Assembly (NCBI GenBank): GCA_017503015.1
Contig: JAFVTX010000050.1
Coordinates: forward strand, 1-64,000
Source: Fibrobacter sp.
Lineage (GTDB): Bacteria; Fibrobacterota; Fibrobacteria; Fibrobacterales; Fibrobacteraceae
Direction of reading: 5' to 3'
DNA: 64,000 nt
Shown here: positions 14,905 through 24,030 of the stretch, piece by piece
Numbering within the stretch: position 1 is the first letter of the stretch
Layout: every line of letters begins with the position of its first letter
Program-made: the position numbers and the translations under genes
The notes under the pieces: model-generated
What the model was told of the DNA's origin: nothing
The model's database searches: none
What the model saw: the letters and a program-made list of their open reading frames with translations, nothing else

Positions 14905-15006
14905 TGCGCTTTTGGTAATATTTGTAATGTTTGTACTTTGCGTTTTTGGGAAAAATCTAAATCTTGATACATTGCGTTTTTGGCAAAATTTTAGTATATT
15001 GCATAA
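14905..15006 (+). repeat. Three phased direct repeats (34-bp period) upstream of the ATPase gene
   Basis: TGCG(C/T)TTTTGG occurs at 14905, 14939 and 14973, spaced exactly 34 bp, about three helical turns. The third copy overlaps the -35 region of the promoter proposed at 14972-15000. This spacing suits a protein binding one face of the helix, perhaps a regulator of the ATPase gene. Confidence 0.5.
14972..15000 (+). promoter_or_regulatory. Candidate promoter of the DUF4143 ATPase gene
   Basis: TTGCGT at 14972-14977 and TATATT at 14995-15000 are separated by 17 nt. The expected transcript start is near 15007, close to the GGAGG ribosome site at 15009-15013. Confidence 0.5.
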
Positions 15007-15020
15007 ATGGAGGCATCCAG

Positions 15021-16385
15021 ATGATTACCTTTGAACGCAAGATTTACCAAAAACTGCTGCAATGGAAAGCGGAATCACAGGGTAACGAAGCGCTTCTCAT
15101 AGAAGGGGCCCGTCGAGTCGGTAAAAGCACCGTCGTGGAAACTTTCGCACAAAGAGAATACAAATCCTACATTCTCATCGATTTTAACGATTGCGAAGTA
15201 TCTGTCAAGAAGGCTTTCGACAAGTTGAACGACCTGAACAATTTCTTCGCGGTTCTCTCCTACACATACGGAGTGACGCTTTATCCGCGGAATTCTTTAA
15301 TCATTTTTGATGAAGTGCAAAAATTCCCAAAGGCTCGCCAAAGCATCAAGAAACTTGTCAAAGACGGTCGGTTTGATTATATAGAAACAGGATCACTCAT
15401 TTCAATAAACGAAAATGTAAAGGATATAACCATTCCTTCGGAAGAGACGTCCATCCAGATGTTTCCGATGGATTTTGAGGAGTTTTGCACAGCCTTTGGA
15501 AAATCAAACATTTGTGAATACATACGGCAATGCTTTTTTGACAGTAAGCCGTTGGAACAGGGTCTGCACGACGACGCCATGCAGTTATTTAAGTTGTATA
15601 TGCTTATCGGCGGGATGCCACAATCCATTGCGGAATATCTGGAACACTCCTTCAGTTTTGAATATAGTGACCGACGCAAGCGAAGTATAATTAGTCTATA
15701 CAAGAAGGATATTCAGAAAATCAAAGGGGCCTACCGATCCAAGGTTCTTTCAACCTTTGAACAGATTCCGGCTTTTCTCTCCAAACACGAAAAGCGAGTG
15801 ACTTTGTCAAAAATCAAGAATGGAATTAATACCAAGAACACATACGAGAATACCTTTATGTGGCTTGGCAATTCCATGATAACAAACAACTGTCTCAGAT
15901 GTTCCGACCCAAATGTGGGCATGGCTTTGAACAGCGATGATTCTGCAATTAAGTGTTATATGGGCGATACCGGACTCCTTTTTTCGCTCGCTTTTAACGA
16001 AAATACAATCACAAACGAGCAACTCTACAAGCAGATTATGAATGACAAGCTTGCGATAAACAAGGAAATGCTTTATGAAAATGCGATTGCACAGATGCTT
16101 GTGGCTAACGGGCATAAGCTGTATTTTTACACACGTTATAATCCAATTTTGCATAGGAACGACTTGGAAATAGATTTCCTGCTGAGTGATATGGGATCTG
16201 CGGGGGGCAAAGTTGTCCCCGTTGAAGTCAAGTCGTCCAAGAATTACACTACGACTTCATTGACCGATTTCAATCGCCTTTACAAAAAGAGAATTGCCAA
16301 GTCGTTCATTATCCACCCGAAAAAATATTCCATAAAAGAAGACGGAACAATTTGCATCCCTCCCTATATGACTATCTGCTTGTAA
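15021..16385 (+). CDS. AAA-type ATP-binding protein with C-terminal DUF4143
   Basis: The protein has 454 residues from the ATG at 15021, with GGAGG 7 nt upstream. Walker A is EGARRVGKST near residue 30 and Walker B is LIIFDEVQ near residue 98. The C-terminal part (LEIDFLLSD, VVPVEVKSSKNY) is typical of DUF4143, whose fold resembles a PD-(D/E)xK nuclease. These proteins are common, often multi-copy and mobile in gut bacteria, and their role is not settled. The gene closes the AT-rich region and has its own promoter with three phased repeats. Confidence 0.88.
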   Translation: MITFERKIYQKLLQWKAESQGNEALLIEGARRVGKSTVVETFAQREYKSYILIDFNDCEVSVKKAFDKLNDLNNFFAVLSYTYGVTLYPRNSLIIFDEVQKFPKARQSIKKLVKDGRFDYIETGSLISINENVKDITIPSEETSIQMFPMDFEEFCTAFGKSNICEYIRQCFFDSKPLEQGLHDDAMQLFKLYMLIGGMPQSIAEYLEHSFSFEYSDRRKRSIISLYKKDIQKIKGAYRSKVLSTFEQIPAFLSKHEKRVTLSKIKNGINTKNTYENTFMWLGNSMITNNCLRCSDPNVGMALNSDDSAIKCYMGDTGLLFSLAFNENTITNEQLYKQIMNDKLAINKEMLYENAIAQMLVANGHKLYFYTRYNPILHRNDLEIDFLLSDMGSAGGKVVPVEVKSSKNYTTTSLTDFNRLYKKRIAKSFIIHPKKYSIKEDGTICIPPYMTICL

Positions 16386-16415
16386 AAACGGTTTCTCTGG
16401 AGAAGTTCTTTATAT

Positions 16416-16445
16416 AAAAAAATCCCGCGAACCATCGCGGGACTT
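16416..16445 (-). terminator. Terminator downstream of glgP
   Basis: The hairpin TCCCGCGA/TCGCGGGA has an A-run on its left, so a T-run on the minus strand. It may also stop the plus-strand ATPase transcript. Confidence 0.7.
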
Positions 16446-16453
16446 TGTGTAAA

Positions 16454-16481
16454 GGAGATCCCCGCCTTTGCGGGGATGACA
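16454..16481. repeat. REP-like palindrome (GATCCCCGC...GCGGGGATGAC)
   Basis: A perfect inverted repeat of the GTCATCCCCGC type between the terminator and the glgP stop codon. Confidence 0.75.
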
Positions 16482-16488
16482 ATTAGGA

Positions 16489-18963
16489 TTACAGCTTGAT
16501 GCTGCAGGGCTTGGCGTTCCAGATTTCTTCGGCGTACTGCTTGATGGTACGGTCGGAACTGAACTTGCCCATGCGAGCCACGTTGAGGATAGCCTTCTCG
16601 GCCCAGGCCTTCTTGTTCTGGTATTCCTTTGCCACCTTGGCCTGCATATCTACGTAGCTGCGGAAGTCGGCGCAGAGCATGTAGGGGTCGTGAGTCAGGA
16701 GTTTGTCTGCAATGTGCTTGAACAGTTCCGGACGGTCGGGGCTGAAGAAGCCAGAACCGATCAGGTCGATAACGCGGCGCAGGTCGTCGTCCTTCTCGTA
16801 GAAGTCGCGGGGGCGGTAACCCTTGGCCAGCAAGTCGGTCACTTCTTCAACGGTGAGGCCGAAGATGAAGATGTTTTCGTCGCCTACTTCTTCCTTCATT
16901 TCCACGTTGGCGCCGTCCAGCGTACCGATGGTGAGTGCGCCGTTCAAGGCGAACTTCATGTTTCCGGTACCCGAGGCTTCGGTGCCCGCGGTAGAAATCT
17001 GTTCGGAAAGGTCTGCTGCCGGAATGATCTTCTCGGCGAAGGACACGCGGTAGTTTTCCAGGAACACCATCTTCAGCTTGCCCTTGCAGACCGGGTCGGC
17101 GTCGATGATGGCGGCCACGGCGTTGGCAAGGCGGATAATCTGCTTGGCCATCCAGTAACCGGGAGCGGACTTACCGCCGATCATGATGGTGCGGGGCATG
17201 ATTTCCTTGCCGTCCTTCAGCTGGATATACAGGTGGATGGCATGCAAGATGTTCAGGAGCTGGCGCTTGTATTCGTGAATGCGCTTCACCTGTACGTCAA
17301 AGAACGTGTTGGTATCCACGTCCACGCCCTGAGTTTCCTTCAGGTACTTGGCCAGGCGTTCCTTATTCTGCTTCTTGACCGCCATGAATTCCTTCTGGAA
17401 GGCGGCGTCCTTGGCGAACTTTTCCAGCTTCTTCAGGTCATCCAGGTCCTTCACCCAGCTGTCACCGATCTTCTTGGTGATGAGTTCGGACATGGCGGGG
17501 TTGGCCTTGCGGACCCAGCGACGCGGCGTCACGCCGTTGGTCTTGTTGTTGAACTTTTCGGGCCACAGTTCGTAGAAGTCCTTGAAGAGGGTGGTCTTCA
17601 GCAGGTCGCTGTGGAGGGCGGCCACGCCGTTCACGGCAAAGGAACCCACGATGGAGAGGTAGGCCATGCGGACCATCTTGCAGCCGCCTTCTTCGATAAG
17701 GCTCATGCGGGCAAGGCGGTCGTTGTCGCCGGGCCACTTCATGCTGACCATGCGGAGGAACCGGGCGTTGATTTCGTAGATGATCTGCAGGTGGCGGGGC
17801 AGCAGGTTCTCGAACAGGCTGACGGGCCACTTTTCCAGAGCTTCCGGCATCAGGGTGTGGTTCGTGTAGGCGAAGGTGTGGGTCACAATGTCCCAGGCCT
17901 CGTCCCATTCCAGACCTTCGATGTCCAGAAGGATACGCATCATTTCGGCAATGGAAATTGCCGGGTGGGTGTCGTTCAGCTGGATCGCCACCTTCTCGGG
18001 GAACTTCTTCCAGTCATTCTTGTGGAGCTTCTTGAAACGCTTGATGATATCCTGCAGGGAGGCGGAGCACAGGAAGTACTGCTGCTTCAGGCGCAGTTCC
18101 TTGCCGTTCATGGAGGAATCGTTGGGGTACAGCACCTTGGAGATGGTCTCGGAAAGTTCCATGTCCTGCACGGCGGCGATGTAGTCGCCGTTGTTGAAGT
18201 AGCTGAGACCGAAGTCGTCCGTCGATTTGGCGCTCCAGAGACGCAGGTTGTTCACGGTGTTGTTCTTGTAGCCCGGAATCGGAGTGTCGTACGGCAGGGC
18301 CAGCACGTAGTCCTTGGTTTCCCAGCGGTTGCGGAGCTTGCCGTTTTCGTCGGTCCAGCTCACCACGTAACCGTAGAAGGGCACCTTGATGGCGTTGGCC
18401 GGGCGGGCGATTTCCCAGGGGTTCGGCAGGCGCAGCCAGTTGTCGGGCTGTTCTTCCTGTTCGCCGTTCACGATCTTCTGGCTGAACATACCGTATTCGT
18501 AGCGGATGCCCATACCGGTGGCGGGCAATTCCAGAGTGGCCATAGAATCCAGGAAGCAGGCGGCCAAGCGGCCGAGACCGCCGTTACCGAGACCCGCGTC
18601 CACTTCCTGCTCGCGGAGTTCTTCCAGGGTCATGCCCAGTTCGTCCAGGGCTTCTACTACGGCCTGTTCCACATCCAGGTTCAGCACGGAGTTGCCGAGG
18701 GTACGGCCAATCAAGAATTCCAGGGACAGGTAATAGACGCGCTTCACGTCCTTCTCGTAATAAGTCTCCTGGGTCTTGATCCAGCGGTCCACCAGACGGT
18801 CGCGCACGGCGTAAGCCACGGCCAGGAACTTCTCATGGTCGGTGACGGTGTCCATGCTGCGGGCCAGCGTGTGGTTGATATGGTCGGTGAACGCCTTGCG
18901 GAAGGATTCCGCGTCGGTTCCGAGAACCGGGGCTTCTACAGCCTTCTTAGATGCTTTTGCCAT
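16489..18963 (-). CDS. glgP: Glycogen/maltodextrin phosphorylase
   Basis: The 824-residue protein is a typical GT35 phosphorylase that releases glucose-1-phosphate from glycogen, which Fibrobacter stores in quantity. Conserved blocks include VYYLSLEFLIGRTLGNSVLNL near the N terminus, the active-site region EVDAGLGNGGLGRLAACFLDS, KMVFLENYRVSFAEKIIPAADLSEQIST, and the pyridoxal-phosphate lysine in EASGTGNMKFALNGALTIGTLDGANVEM (about residue 670). The gene is monocistronic. An orphan terminator lies upstream at 19070-19108, hinting at a structured leader or attenuator on its transcript. Confidence 0.96.
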   Translation of the reverse strand: MAKASKKAVEAPVLGTDAESFRKAFTDHINHTLARSMDTVTDHEKFLAVAYAVRDRLVDRWIKTQETYYEKDVKRVYYLSLEFLIGRTLGNSVLNLDVEQAVVEALDELGMTLEELREQEVDAGLGNGGLGRLAACFLDSMATLELPATGMGIRYEYGMFSQKIVNGEQEEQPDNWLRLPNPWEIARPANAIKVPFYGYVVSWTDENGKLRNRWETKDYVLALPYDTPIPGYKNNTVNNLRLWSAKSTDDFGLSYFNNGDYIAAVQDMELSETISKVLYPNDSSMNGKELRLKQQYFLCSASLQDIIKRFKKLHKNDWKKFPEKVAIQLNDTHPAISIAEMMRILLDIEGLEWDEAWDIVTHTFAYTNHTLMPEALEKWPVSLFENLLPRHLQIIYEINARFLRMVSMKWPGDNDRLARMSLIEEGGCKMVRMAYLSIVGSFAVNGVAALHSDLLKTTLFKDFYELWPEKFNNKTNGVTPRRWVRKANPAMSELITKKIGDSWVKDLDDLKKLEKFAKDAAFQKEFMAVKKQNKERLAKYLKETQGVDVDTNTFFDVQVKRIHEYKRQLLNILHAIHLYIQLKDGKEIMPRTIMIGGKSAPGYWMAKQIIRLANAVAAIIDADPVCKGKLKMVFLENYRVSFAEKIIPAADLSEQISTAGTEASGTGNMKFALNGALTIGTLDGANVEMKEEVGDENIFIFGLTVEEVTDLLAKGYRPRDFYEKDDDLRRVIDLIGSGFFSPDRPELFKHIADKLLTHDPYMLCADFRSYVDMQAKVAKEYQNKKAWAEKAILNVARMGKFSSDRTIKQYAEEIWNAKPCSIKL

Positions 18964-19069
18964 AAAATTAAGCCTATGGTTTTAGGGTTGAAAATTCACG
19001 AGGGAAAATTTAGAAATCTTTGCCTGGATATGGGCGGGCCCCGCTTCGCGGGTCGGGCCCTTGCGCTAT

Positions 19070-19108
19070 AAAAAGGCCTGATGTTCGCCCTGCTCACCGG
19101 CCTTTTTT
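19070..19108. terminator. Terminator-like hairpin between divergent genes
   Basis: AAAAAGGCC pairs with GGCCTTTTTT across a 20-nt loop. No gene ends here: glgP starts at 18963 leftwards and the lipoprotein starts at 19213 rightwards. It may be an attenuator in the glgP leader or may end an unrecognised short RNA. A second hairpin (CCCGC TTC GCGGG) lies beside it at about 19040. Confidence 0.5.
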
Positions 19109-19115
19109 GCGTTCA

Positions 19116-19135
19116 AAAGGGGCACATGCCCCTTT
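19116..19135. promoter_or_regulatory. 20-bp palindrome AAAGGGGCA/TGCCCCTTT
   Basis: A perfect inverted repeat with a 2-nt centre in the divergent region between glgP and the phosphatase lipoprotein. It could be a protein-binding site; the tiny loop makes an RNA hairpin less likely. Confidence 0.35.
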
Positions 19136-19212
19136 CGAATGGCACAGCCACTTCACGCCCTCCCGCAAATGCAAGAAAAAATTAAATTAAGGAAAATAAA
19201 CGCGAGGAAATT

Positions 19213-20196
19213 ATGGACTGGAGCAAAAATACAATCAAGTTTTTAAGTGCTGCCTGCATTGCCGTTTTTTTAATTTCGGCCACTGCCTGCGGAGACGATT
19301 CTTCAAGCGGATCTCCCGCAGACCCGAATACAGAACAGACTTCTGGATCTTCTTCGGGAACAGAATCGGGTGACGGGGCAGGAACCGAGCAATCTTCCAC
19401 AAGCGAAGCGTTGATATCTGCCACCATTACCACAGAAAGGTCTCTGCCCGTGGTTGCCGACAGCAATGGGTTTTTCGACGTAGCCGATATCTACAAGGCC
19501 GCTCCGTCTAGTTATAAGATAGCCTTCGTGCTGCGCCATGCGGAACGTGAATCGGGCCTTGGGCAAGAATCTCCCTTGACCGAAGTAGGGGTGCAGCAGG
19601 CGATTGATCTTGGAAAAAAACTTGCAGGTGGTGATGAGTCGTTCTATTATGCTTCTACAGACTTTATCCGCACTCGCGAAACGTGTAATAATATCGCCAA
19701 GGGTCGCGGTGAAACAGGTAGTGTCACGGAAACCCAGGCCGATTTGCTGAACGGAAGCTATTTCTTGACCGTTTCTTCGGACAGTTTGGACGCCTTTGCG
19801 TTGAAGAAGGGTGGTGGCTGGAAAATAATTTCAGCATATGCATATGGCGAGGATTATTACGCCGAGCAGATGAAGCCTCTTTTCTATGACTTTTTTGAGC
19901 GAGGAAACCAATTCATCATGGAGAATATCGTTGCCAATATGAATCAGTGGAAAAGAGTCAGCGTCCTTGTGACACATGATATCCTGATTGAGCCTCTGGT
20001 AGTCTATGCCAGTAACAGAACTGTAGATGTGAATTACTATAAGAGCCGTCGTTGGGTAAACTACATGACTGGAATTGCCGTAGTTCTTAACGGGAATAGT
20101 CAGGTGGAACTGTACCCTGTTCGGGGTACGGAAATCGGCTTCATGATGCAGGGCCAGACGACGTCTGTTTCCACCGATTCGACGGACGTAAAATAG
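19213..20196 (+). CDS. Lipoprotein with histidine phosphatase domain
   Basis: The protein has 327 residues with GAGGAAAT before the ATG. The signal sequence ends in a lipobox (LISATAC), followed by a Ser/Gly/Glu-rich linker to about residue 65. The phosphatase domain has the catalytic RHAER (variant of RHGE), the conserved TEVGVQQAIDLGKKL, TRETCNN and the second histidine in VLVTHD. This superfamily hydrolyses phosphate esters through a phosphohistidine. The lipid anchor puts the enzyme in the periplasm or at the surface. The next gene follows by 9 nt and is probably cotranscribed. Confidence 0.85.
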   Translation: MDWSKNTIKFLSAACIAVFLISATACGDDSSSGSPADPNTEQTSGSSSGTESGDGAGTEQSSTSEALISATITTERSLPVVADSNGFFDVADIYKAAPSSYKIAFVLRHAERESGLGQESPLTEVGVQQAIDLGKKLAGGDESFYYASTDFIRTRETCNNIAKGRGETGSVTETQADLLNGSYFLTVSSDSLDAFALKKGGGWKIISAYAYGEDYYAEQMKPLFYDFFERGNQFIMENIVANMNQWKRVSVLVTHDILIEPLVVYASNRTVDVNYYKSRRWVNYMTGIAVVLNGNSQVELYPVRGTEIGFMMQGQTTSVSTDSTDVK

Positions 20197-20205
20197 AATC
20201 AAAAT

Positions 20206-20931
20206 ATGAAAGTCGCATTGCTTGGTTCTACCGGTCTTGTGGGGAAAAATGTCTTGAGCCTGCTTGCAAGGCTTCCGCAGGTGGTACATGTCTATTGCCC
20301 GGTGCGAACGGTGCCGGACTTACAAGCCCTTGGAATTACTCGGGGGGAATCCAAGATACACTTTGAAATGGTGGATTTTGAACAAGTAAGCGGAACCTAC
20401 CGCCAGGTCCTTATGGCGGGGTTTCTCGGTTGCGATGCGGTAATATGCTGCCTTGGCACGACTAAAAAGCAGGCGGGCAGCAAAGTTGCACAAGAAAAAG
20501 TGGATGTTCGGCTTCCTCTTTCGCTGGCGGCCATTGCAAAAAGTGCAGGAGTCAAGAATTTTCTGTGCGTCAGCGCCCAGGGGGCAGACAGCCATTCGCC
20601 TTTTTTTTACAACCGTCTCAAGGGCATGCTGGAAGAAGGCCTTACCATGATGAATTTCGAGACGCTTACCCTGGTGCGGCCCTCCCTGCTTTTAGGCAAG
20701 CACAAGGACAGACGCTTCGGTGAAGAACTTCTGCAAAAGACCATCGGTGCCCATCCGGAATGGATCCCGGCCTATGTGCGGCCTGTTCACGCCGAAACCG
20801 TAGCTGCCCATCTGGTAGCATCCCTCTTGAAACCGCCTACGGACCATATCTGCGCCACCGACTGCGTCAAGGGCAAGCGAATCATCTACAACCGCATACT
20901 CGCCCAGACGAAAGTGGCCGAACTTTTTTAA
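20206..20931 (+). CDS. NAD(P)-binding Rossmann protein, HTATIP2/NmrA-like
   Basis: The protein has 241 residues starting with the dinucleotide-binding motif ALLGSTGLVGKNVLSLL. CDAVICCLGTTKKQAGSK, the serine in NFLCVSAQGAD and the motif YNRLKGMLEEGL (YxxxK) are as in atypical short-chain dehydrogenases of the HTATIP2/YbjT group. LTLVRPSLLLGKH is also typical. The substrate is unknown. It lies 9 nt after the phosphatase lipoprotein and upstream of polA. Confidence 0.82.
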   Translation: MKVALLGSTGLVGKNVLSLLARLPQVVHVYCPVRTVPDLQALGITRGESKIHFEMVDFEQVSGTYRQVLMAGFLGCDAVICCLGTTKKQAGSKVAQEKVDVRLPLSLAAIAKSAGVKNFLCVSAQGADSHSPFFYNRLKGMLEEGLTMMNFETLTLVRPSLLLGKHKDRRFGEELLQKTIGAHPEWIPAYVRPVHAETVAAHLVASLLKPPTDHICATDCVKGKRIIYNRILAQTKVAELF

Positions 20932-20932
20932 T

Positions 20933-20960
20933 TTCACATTCCACACTCCACATTTCACAT
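20933..20960. repeat. Degenerate heptad array H3 upstream of polA
   Basis: Four in-phase 7-mers: TTCACAT, TCCACAC, TCCACAT, TTCACAT, followed by a T-run up to the polA ATG at 20968. No Shine-Dalgarno is present. Confidence 0.65.
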
Positions 20961-20967
20961 TTTTTTC

Positions 20968-23790
20968 ATGTCCGAAAAAACTTTACTGCTCCTTGATTCT
21001 TACGCGCTTGCGTTCCGCATGTTTTACGCCTATAGCCAGAACCCGCTGGTGAACAGCAAGGGCGAAGACGTCTCCATGATGCACGGCTACTGGGGAGCGG
21101 TACTCCGTATTCTGGCAAAGCACAAGCCAACCCATTTTGCCATCGCTCGGGACGTGGCCCACACCAAGACATTCAGGCACGATCTTTACCCGGACTACAA
21201 GGCCAATCGCGGGCCCATGCCCGAAGAAATGGCCGCCCAGATGCCTCTTTTAGGAGAGAGCATGGAGGCCAGCGGAATCCCGCTGCTTTCGGAGCCCGGC
21301 TACGAGGCCGACGACGTGATGGCCAGCGTGGCTACCGCTGCGGTGGAGGCAGGCTTTGACCATGTGGTGATTCTTTCCAAGGACAAGGACATGTCCCAGA
21401 TCGTGTCCGACAAGATTCACCTGTTCCATTTGACCAAGGGTGCCGACGGCATAGACTTTGGCCCTGACCAGGTGGTGGAAAAATACGGCCTCCCGCCGGA
21501 AAAGATTCGGGATTATCTGGCGCTCATGGGGGACGCCAGCGATAACGTCCCGGGAGTTCCGAAGGTTGGCCCCAAGACTGCCATACAGCTGCTGAACGAT
21601 TTCGGCGATATGGACAACCTGTACGCCAATCTGGACAAGGTGACCAAGAAGGGACTTCACGACAATCTGGAGCAGAATAGGGAAAAGGCGTTTTTGAGCC
21701 GAGAACTGGTGACGCTCCAGACCAAGCGGGCCTTTAGCGGGAGCCTTTCTGCCCTGGAATACAACGGAATCCATGTGGACACCCTGGCGGAGATTTTCAA
21801 GGAACACGAAATCAACAGCCTGCTTCGCTTGCTGGAAAAAGTTCCCGGCAAGGCGGGGTTCGTGCACGATGGCGACAATCAGCAGGGCGAGTTTCCGGAG
21901 GGCGACCGCATCGCTGCTGTCGATGACGTTCTCCCCACCTACATTTGCGTTGATTCCGCCGAAAAGTTCCAACAGATGATGGCTGAATTTGCGGCGGCTA
22001 CAGAAATCGGCGTGGATACGGAAACCGACGGTCTGGATTCTATGGCCTGCAATCTGGTGGGGCTGTGCCTTGCCGCCGCAAGCGAAGATGGCTCTGTTCC
22101 CAAGGGCTACTACGTTCCCCTTGCCCATACCGACGACATCGGGTTCCCCGTAGGCAATTTCGATAGTGCTGCCGTAAAGGAATGGTTCCTGGCCTTTTGG
22201 GATGAATCTTGCGAGGTCGTTGACGGCAAGCATCGCCGCACTTTCGTTTTTCATAACGCAAAGTTCGACTTGCATGTGCTTTCCCGAGCTTTTGGACTTT
22301 CCATTCCGCAAATTACTGCGGCTAAGATAGTAGATACCCTCATTGCCGCCTGGATGCTTTCGCCGGGTCAGACGGGCCTCGGGCTGGACAACCAGGTGAT
22401 GCAGCGCCTGAACCACGAGATGATTCCCATAGAAAATCTCATCGGGCGTGGCAAGAGCCAGATTCCTTTCAACCGCGTTCCTGTGAAGGATGCCGCCGAA
22501 TACGGCGCCGAAGATGCGGTCTATACGCTCCGCCTCTGGAGGCCTCTGCTGCAAGAGCTCCAGAAGATGGACTACGAGAAGTTTTTCTACAGCCAGGAAA
22601 TGCCCCTGCTGAAGGTGCTGTACCAGATGGAGGGCGTTGGGGCCTACGTGGATACGGCGGTCCTCAAGAATCTGGAAGTGGAACTTGCCGGTCGTATTGA
22701 AAAACTGGAAAAAGAAATCTGCGACATGGCGGGGCTGGAATTCAACATCGGTAGCCCAAAACAGCTGGGCGAGGTGCTGTTCGATACCTTGGGACTCCCC
22801 GAAATCAAGAAACGCAGCACCGACGCCGCCGTGCTGGAGGAACTTTCCGTCAGTGCACCGCACCCCATCGTTTTTGCCATCATAGAGTACCGCGAACTCA
22901 AGAAGATGCAGAGCACCTACGTATCAGTGCTCCCGACGCTGGTGAACCCGAGGACAAAGCGGATTCACACCAGCTTTATCCAGTGGGGGACGGCTACGGG
23001 TCGCCTTTCCAGCCGAGATCCCAACTTGCAGAACATTCCGGTCCGTAGCGATTTGGGCAAAAAGATACGTGCCGCATTCGTTCCCGAGAACCCGGACAAT
23101 GTCATCTTGGCTGTGGACTACTCTCAGATTGAGCTCCGCATGTTGGCCCACCTGAGCGGCGACCCCGCCCTTATCGAAAGCTACAAGGAAGGAATCGACA
23201 TTCACGCCCGCACGGCCGCCGCCATCTACGGAGTAGAATTGGACGCCGTCACCGCAGACATGCGTCGCGACGCCAAGGTGGTGAACTTCGGCATCCTCTA
23301 CGGCATGACGGCTTTCCGCCTGTCTCGGGACTTGAAAATCCCCATGGCCCAGGCCAGGGATTTTATCACCGGGTATTTCGGCATGTATCAGGGAGTGCAA
23401 AAGTTTATCGACGACACCAAGGCCTACGCCCACAAGAACGGCTATGTGGAAACCCTTTCGGGCCGCCGCCGCTACATCGCGGGCATTGACAGTTCCGACC
23501 GCATGGAAAGCCAGATGGCGGAACGCATGGCGGTAAACACCCCGGTGCAGGGTAGTGCCGCAGACCTCATCAAGATTGCAATGATCCGCATTCAGGAGCG
23601 TATCAACCGGGAAAATCTCCCCCTGAAGATGATGCTCCAGGTCCACGACGAACTGGTTTTCGAGTGCCCCAAGGACCGTCTGGAAGAACTTTCTGCCATG
23701 GTGAAGGCCGAAATGGAAGGGGCCATGGAACTGAGGGTGCCCCTGGTGGCAAGCGTCGGTTCTGGGGAAAATTGGCTTGAGGCTCACTAA
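20968..23790 (+). CDS. polA: DNA polymerase I
   Basis: The protein has 940 residues and all three domains. The 5'-3' exonuclease occupies about residues 1-290 (LLLDSYALAFRMFYAY, EADDVMASVA, GDASDNVPGVPKVGPKTA). The 3'-5' exonuclease keeps its acidic residues (VDTETDGLD near 348, FHNAKFDLHVL, YGAEDAVYTL), so proofreading should be active. The polymerase domain has motif A VDYSQIELRMLAHLSGD near 711, motif B RRDAKVVNFGILYGMTAF and motif C MLQVHDELVFE near 888. It repairs gaps and processes Okazaki fragments. The start directly follows a heptad array. Confidence 0.97.
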   Translation: MSEKTLLLLDSYALAFRMFYAYSQNPLVNSKGEDVSMMHGYWGAVLRILAKHKPTHFAIARDVAHTKTFRHDLYPDYKANRGPMPEEMAAQMPLLGESMEASGIPLLSEPGYEADDVMASVATAAVEAGFDHVVILSKDKDMSQIVSDKIHLFHLTKGADGIDFGPDQVVEKYGLPPEKIRDYLALMGDASDNVPGVPKVGPKTAIQLLNDFGDMDNLYANLDKVTKKGLHDNLEQNREKAFLSRELVTLQTKRAFSGSLSALEYNGIHVDTLAEIFKEHEINSLLRLLEKVPGKAGFVHDGDNQQGEFPEGDRIAAVDDVLPTYICVDSAEKFQQMMAEFAAATEIGVDTETDGLDSMACNLVGLCLAAASEDGSVPKGYYVPLAHTDDIGFPVGNFDSAAVKEWFLAFWDESCEVVDGKHRRTFVFHNAKFDLHVLSRAFGLSIPQITAAKIVDTLIAAWMLSPGQTGLGLDNQVMQRLNHEMIPIENLIGRGKSQIPFNRVPVKDAAEYGAEDAVYTLRLWRPLLQELQKMDYEKFFYSQEMPLLKVLYQMEGVGAYVDTAVLKNLEVELAGRIEKLEKEICDMAGLEFNIGSPKQLGEVLFDTLGLPEIKKRSTDAAVLEELSVSAPHPIVFAIIEYRELKKMQSTYVSVLPTLVNPRTKRIHTSFIQWGTATGRLSSRDPNLQNIPVRSDLGKKIRAAFVPENPDNVILAVDYSQIELRMLAHLSGDPALIESYKEGIDIHARTAAAIYGVELDAVTADMRRDAKVVNFGILYGMTAFRLSRDLKIPMAQARDFITGYFGMYQGVQKFIDDTKAYAHKNGYVETLSGRRRYIAGIDSSDRMESQMAERMAVNTPVQGSAADLIKIAMIRIQERINRENLPLKMMLQVHDELVFECPKDRLEELSAMVKAEMEGAMELRVPLVASVGSGENWLEAH

Positions 23791-23793
23791 TGA

Positions 23794-23997
23794 CCGTTCG
23801 CGCTAAGGTAGGGTGCTACTTCTCTGGTCGGCGCTCACTCTCGCCTTCGACGACTCGTTGATATGAGTCGCCTGCGGCTCACGGATGCCCGTTCGCGCTA
23901 AAGCATGGGGCTACTTCTCTGGTCGGCGCTCACTCTCGCCTTCGACGACTCGTTGATGCGAGTCGCCTGCGGCTCACGGATGCCCGTTCGCGCTAGA
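23794..23997 (+). repeat. Tandem 95-bp repeat (two units plus partial third)
   Basis: CCGTTCGCGCTA recurs at 23794, 23889 and 23984, giving an exact 95-bp period with few differences between units. Each unit contains an inverted repeat CGACTC/GAGTCG around GTTGAT. It starts 3 nt after the polA stop codon and ends about 35 nt before the next lipoprotein start, so it fills the whole spacer. No convincing coding frame is seen. Confidence 0.85.
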
Positions 23998-24030
23998 ATG
24001 TTTTATATATTTCTAAAAAAAGGAGCGGTT

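Noticed and set aside
14905-15006. CRISPR-like array of three repeats at 34-bp spacing
   Set aside because: The repeated part is only about 11 bp, there are three units and no cas genes, so it is better read as phased binding sites.
16690-19071. 793-codon open frame on the plus strand
   Set aside because: It is antisense to glgP, whose product is clearly a complete phosphorylase.
23905-24030. N-terminal extension of the lipoprotein through the 95-bp repeat
   Set aside because: The ATG at 24031 has a good ribosome site and a proper lipoprotein signal; the upstream frame lies in tandem-repeat DNA.
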